From Candidatus Saccharimonadota bacterium (GTDB lineage Bacteria; Patescibacteriota; Saccharimonadia; Saccharimonadales; UBA4665): DNA of 5,286 bases. This document shows, piece by piece, positions 4,679-5,286 of the stretch. The number at the start of each line of letters is the position of its first letter. The stretch's first letter is position 1. Under the pieces are notes generated by a model that was not told the DNA's origin, did not search any database, and saw nothing but the letters and a program-made list of their open reading frames with translations. The DNA is taken from positions 1 through 5,286 of the forward strand of contig DAHVAE010000045.1 of NCBI GenBank assembly GCA_027314795.1, read 5' to 3'. Position numbers and translations under genes: made by a program.

Positions 4679-5286
4679 ATGCCGTTAAATAAGCGGACTC
4701 ATAAAGTGTATGAGTTTGATTATACTGCTGAAGCTAGCCAAGGAGACTATGACTCTTTGCCTAAACTTTTTGAACAAGGCCCAGCGATGGTCGTCAATGC
4801 AAGAGCGATGGTTAATCATGCTAACTCTTACAGAGGCGTATTAGTTGGTAGCGCAGCACTCACGCATAACACACATGATAATAGACTAAGAATATACGTT
4901 GGCCACAATGATACGCCCTATAGAGGAGCCAGAAAGTATTGTGCTGAAATGAGAGCGATCGGCAGATCAATTTCTGAAGGCTATACCAGAAGAGAGGCTG
5001 TTGTAACAGCCGGACCAACCGACGGTGAAGTTATCGAAAGTATAATAGGAGCACCGGCTAGGATCCTCCCTCCTTGCCAACAGTGTACTGAGCTAGTCGA
5101 AGACAGCACAATAGTTATATCTATCGGTGCAGAGGATGACATTTTTGGGGTACAGACCGGCAAGCATCTTAAAGAGATACATCCTGCAATAAACCCGCTT
5201 AAAAAGAAACAACGGGGTAAAACAGAACACCCTTTCGTGAACGAGCCTGTTTACAACTTATCGACACTTAAGTGGCACCAGGCAGA
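4679..5286 (+). CDS. Cytidine deaminase-superfamily protein, 3' end beyond window
   Basis: The reading frame stays open for 202 codons to the window edge, so the protein is C-terminally incomplete here. The zinc-deaminase signature is clear: CAEMRAI (88-94), with C88 as ligand and E90 as proton shuttle, and PCQQC (132-136), with C133 and C136 completing the zinc site. The C-A-E plus PCxxC pattern matches the tetrameric cytidine deaminase/blasticidin-S deaminase branch. Residues 41-61 (ARAMVNHANSY to VGSAAL) match the family's first helix and VGAAL strand. Enzymes of this branch hydrolyse the amino group of cytidine or similar bases. Compared with B. subtilis Cdd (136 aa), this protein has about 35 extra N-terminal residues, about 12 more between the motifs, and a longer basic C-terminal part. 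N77 aligns with the substrate-binding Asn, but the following substrate-binding Glu is Thr (T79). The true substrate is therefore uncertain. No membrane segment or signal peptide is seen. Confidence 0.85.
   Translation, partial: MPLNKRTHKVYEFDYTAEASQGDYDSLPKLFEQGPAMVVNARAMVNHANSYRGVLVGSAALTHNTHDNRLRIYVGHNDTPYRGARKYCAEMRAIGRSISEGYTRREAVVTAGPTDGEVIESIIGAPARILPPCQQCTELVEDSTIVISIGAEDDIFGVQTGKHLKEIHPAINPLKKKQRGKTEHPFVNEPVYNLSTLKWHQA

Noticed and set aside
4981..5163. 60-codon minus-strand frame inside the deaminase gene
   Set aside because: It is opposite the PCxxC region of a gene with conserved zinc ligands.

Overview
The window suggests a low-GC bacterium (roughly 40% GC by eye) with short genes, mostly single-gene transcription units and a mix of start signals. 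TGA is read as stop at the end of the BrkB-like gene, which gives no support for the SR1/Gracilibacteria code. Type IV pilus ATPase, peptidoglycan-precursor enzyme and compact layout would fit a Patescibacteria/CPR organism such as Saccharibacteria. That placement is an inference and a database search could overturn it.

Layout. Bases 1-278 (+) hold the 3' end of glmS. After only 8 bp it meets, tail to tail, a YihY/BrkB-family membrane protein (287-1153, -), which starts with TTG and has its own likely promoter. Upstream of that on the same strand is a sigma-70 family factor (1250-2386, -), also starting with TTG, behind a perfect AAGGAG ribosome binding site. The 257-bp divergent gap (2387-2643) is the least conventional part. 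It carries a strong rho-independent terminator on the + strand with no gene upstream to terminate, preceded by a foldable segment of about 80 nt and a plausible promoter, and followed by a 72-codon ORF with its own ribosome binding site (2644-2862). This looks like a small RNA or an attenuator/riboswitch-type leader. Next comes a complete PilB/GspE-type assembly ATPase (2914-4635, +), then a cytidine-deaminase-superfamily protein running off the window (4679 onward, +).

Common themes. pilB and the deaminase both lack a ribosome binding site, and each has a good -10 hexamer ending exactly 6 nt before its ATG. This predicts leaderless mRNAs for both, whereas the sigma factor and the 72-aa ORF have ordinary Shine-Dalgarno sequences. 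The sigma factor keeps an intact -10-reading and core-binding region but has substitutions at the residues that, in E. coli sigma-70, read the -35 element and the extended -10. It may therefore be an alternative factor or one with shifted promoter preference. The genes do not form an obvious single pathway; they share only a general cell-envelope and regulation flavour.
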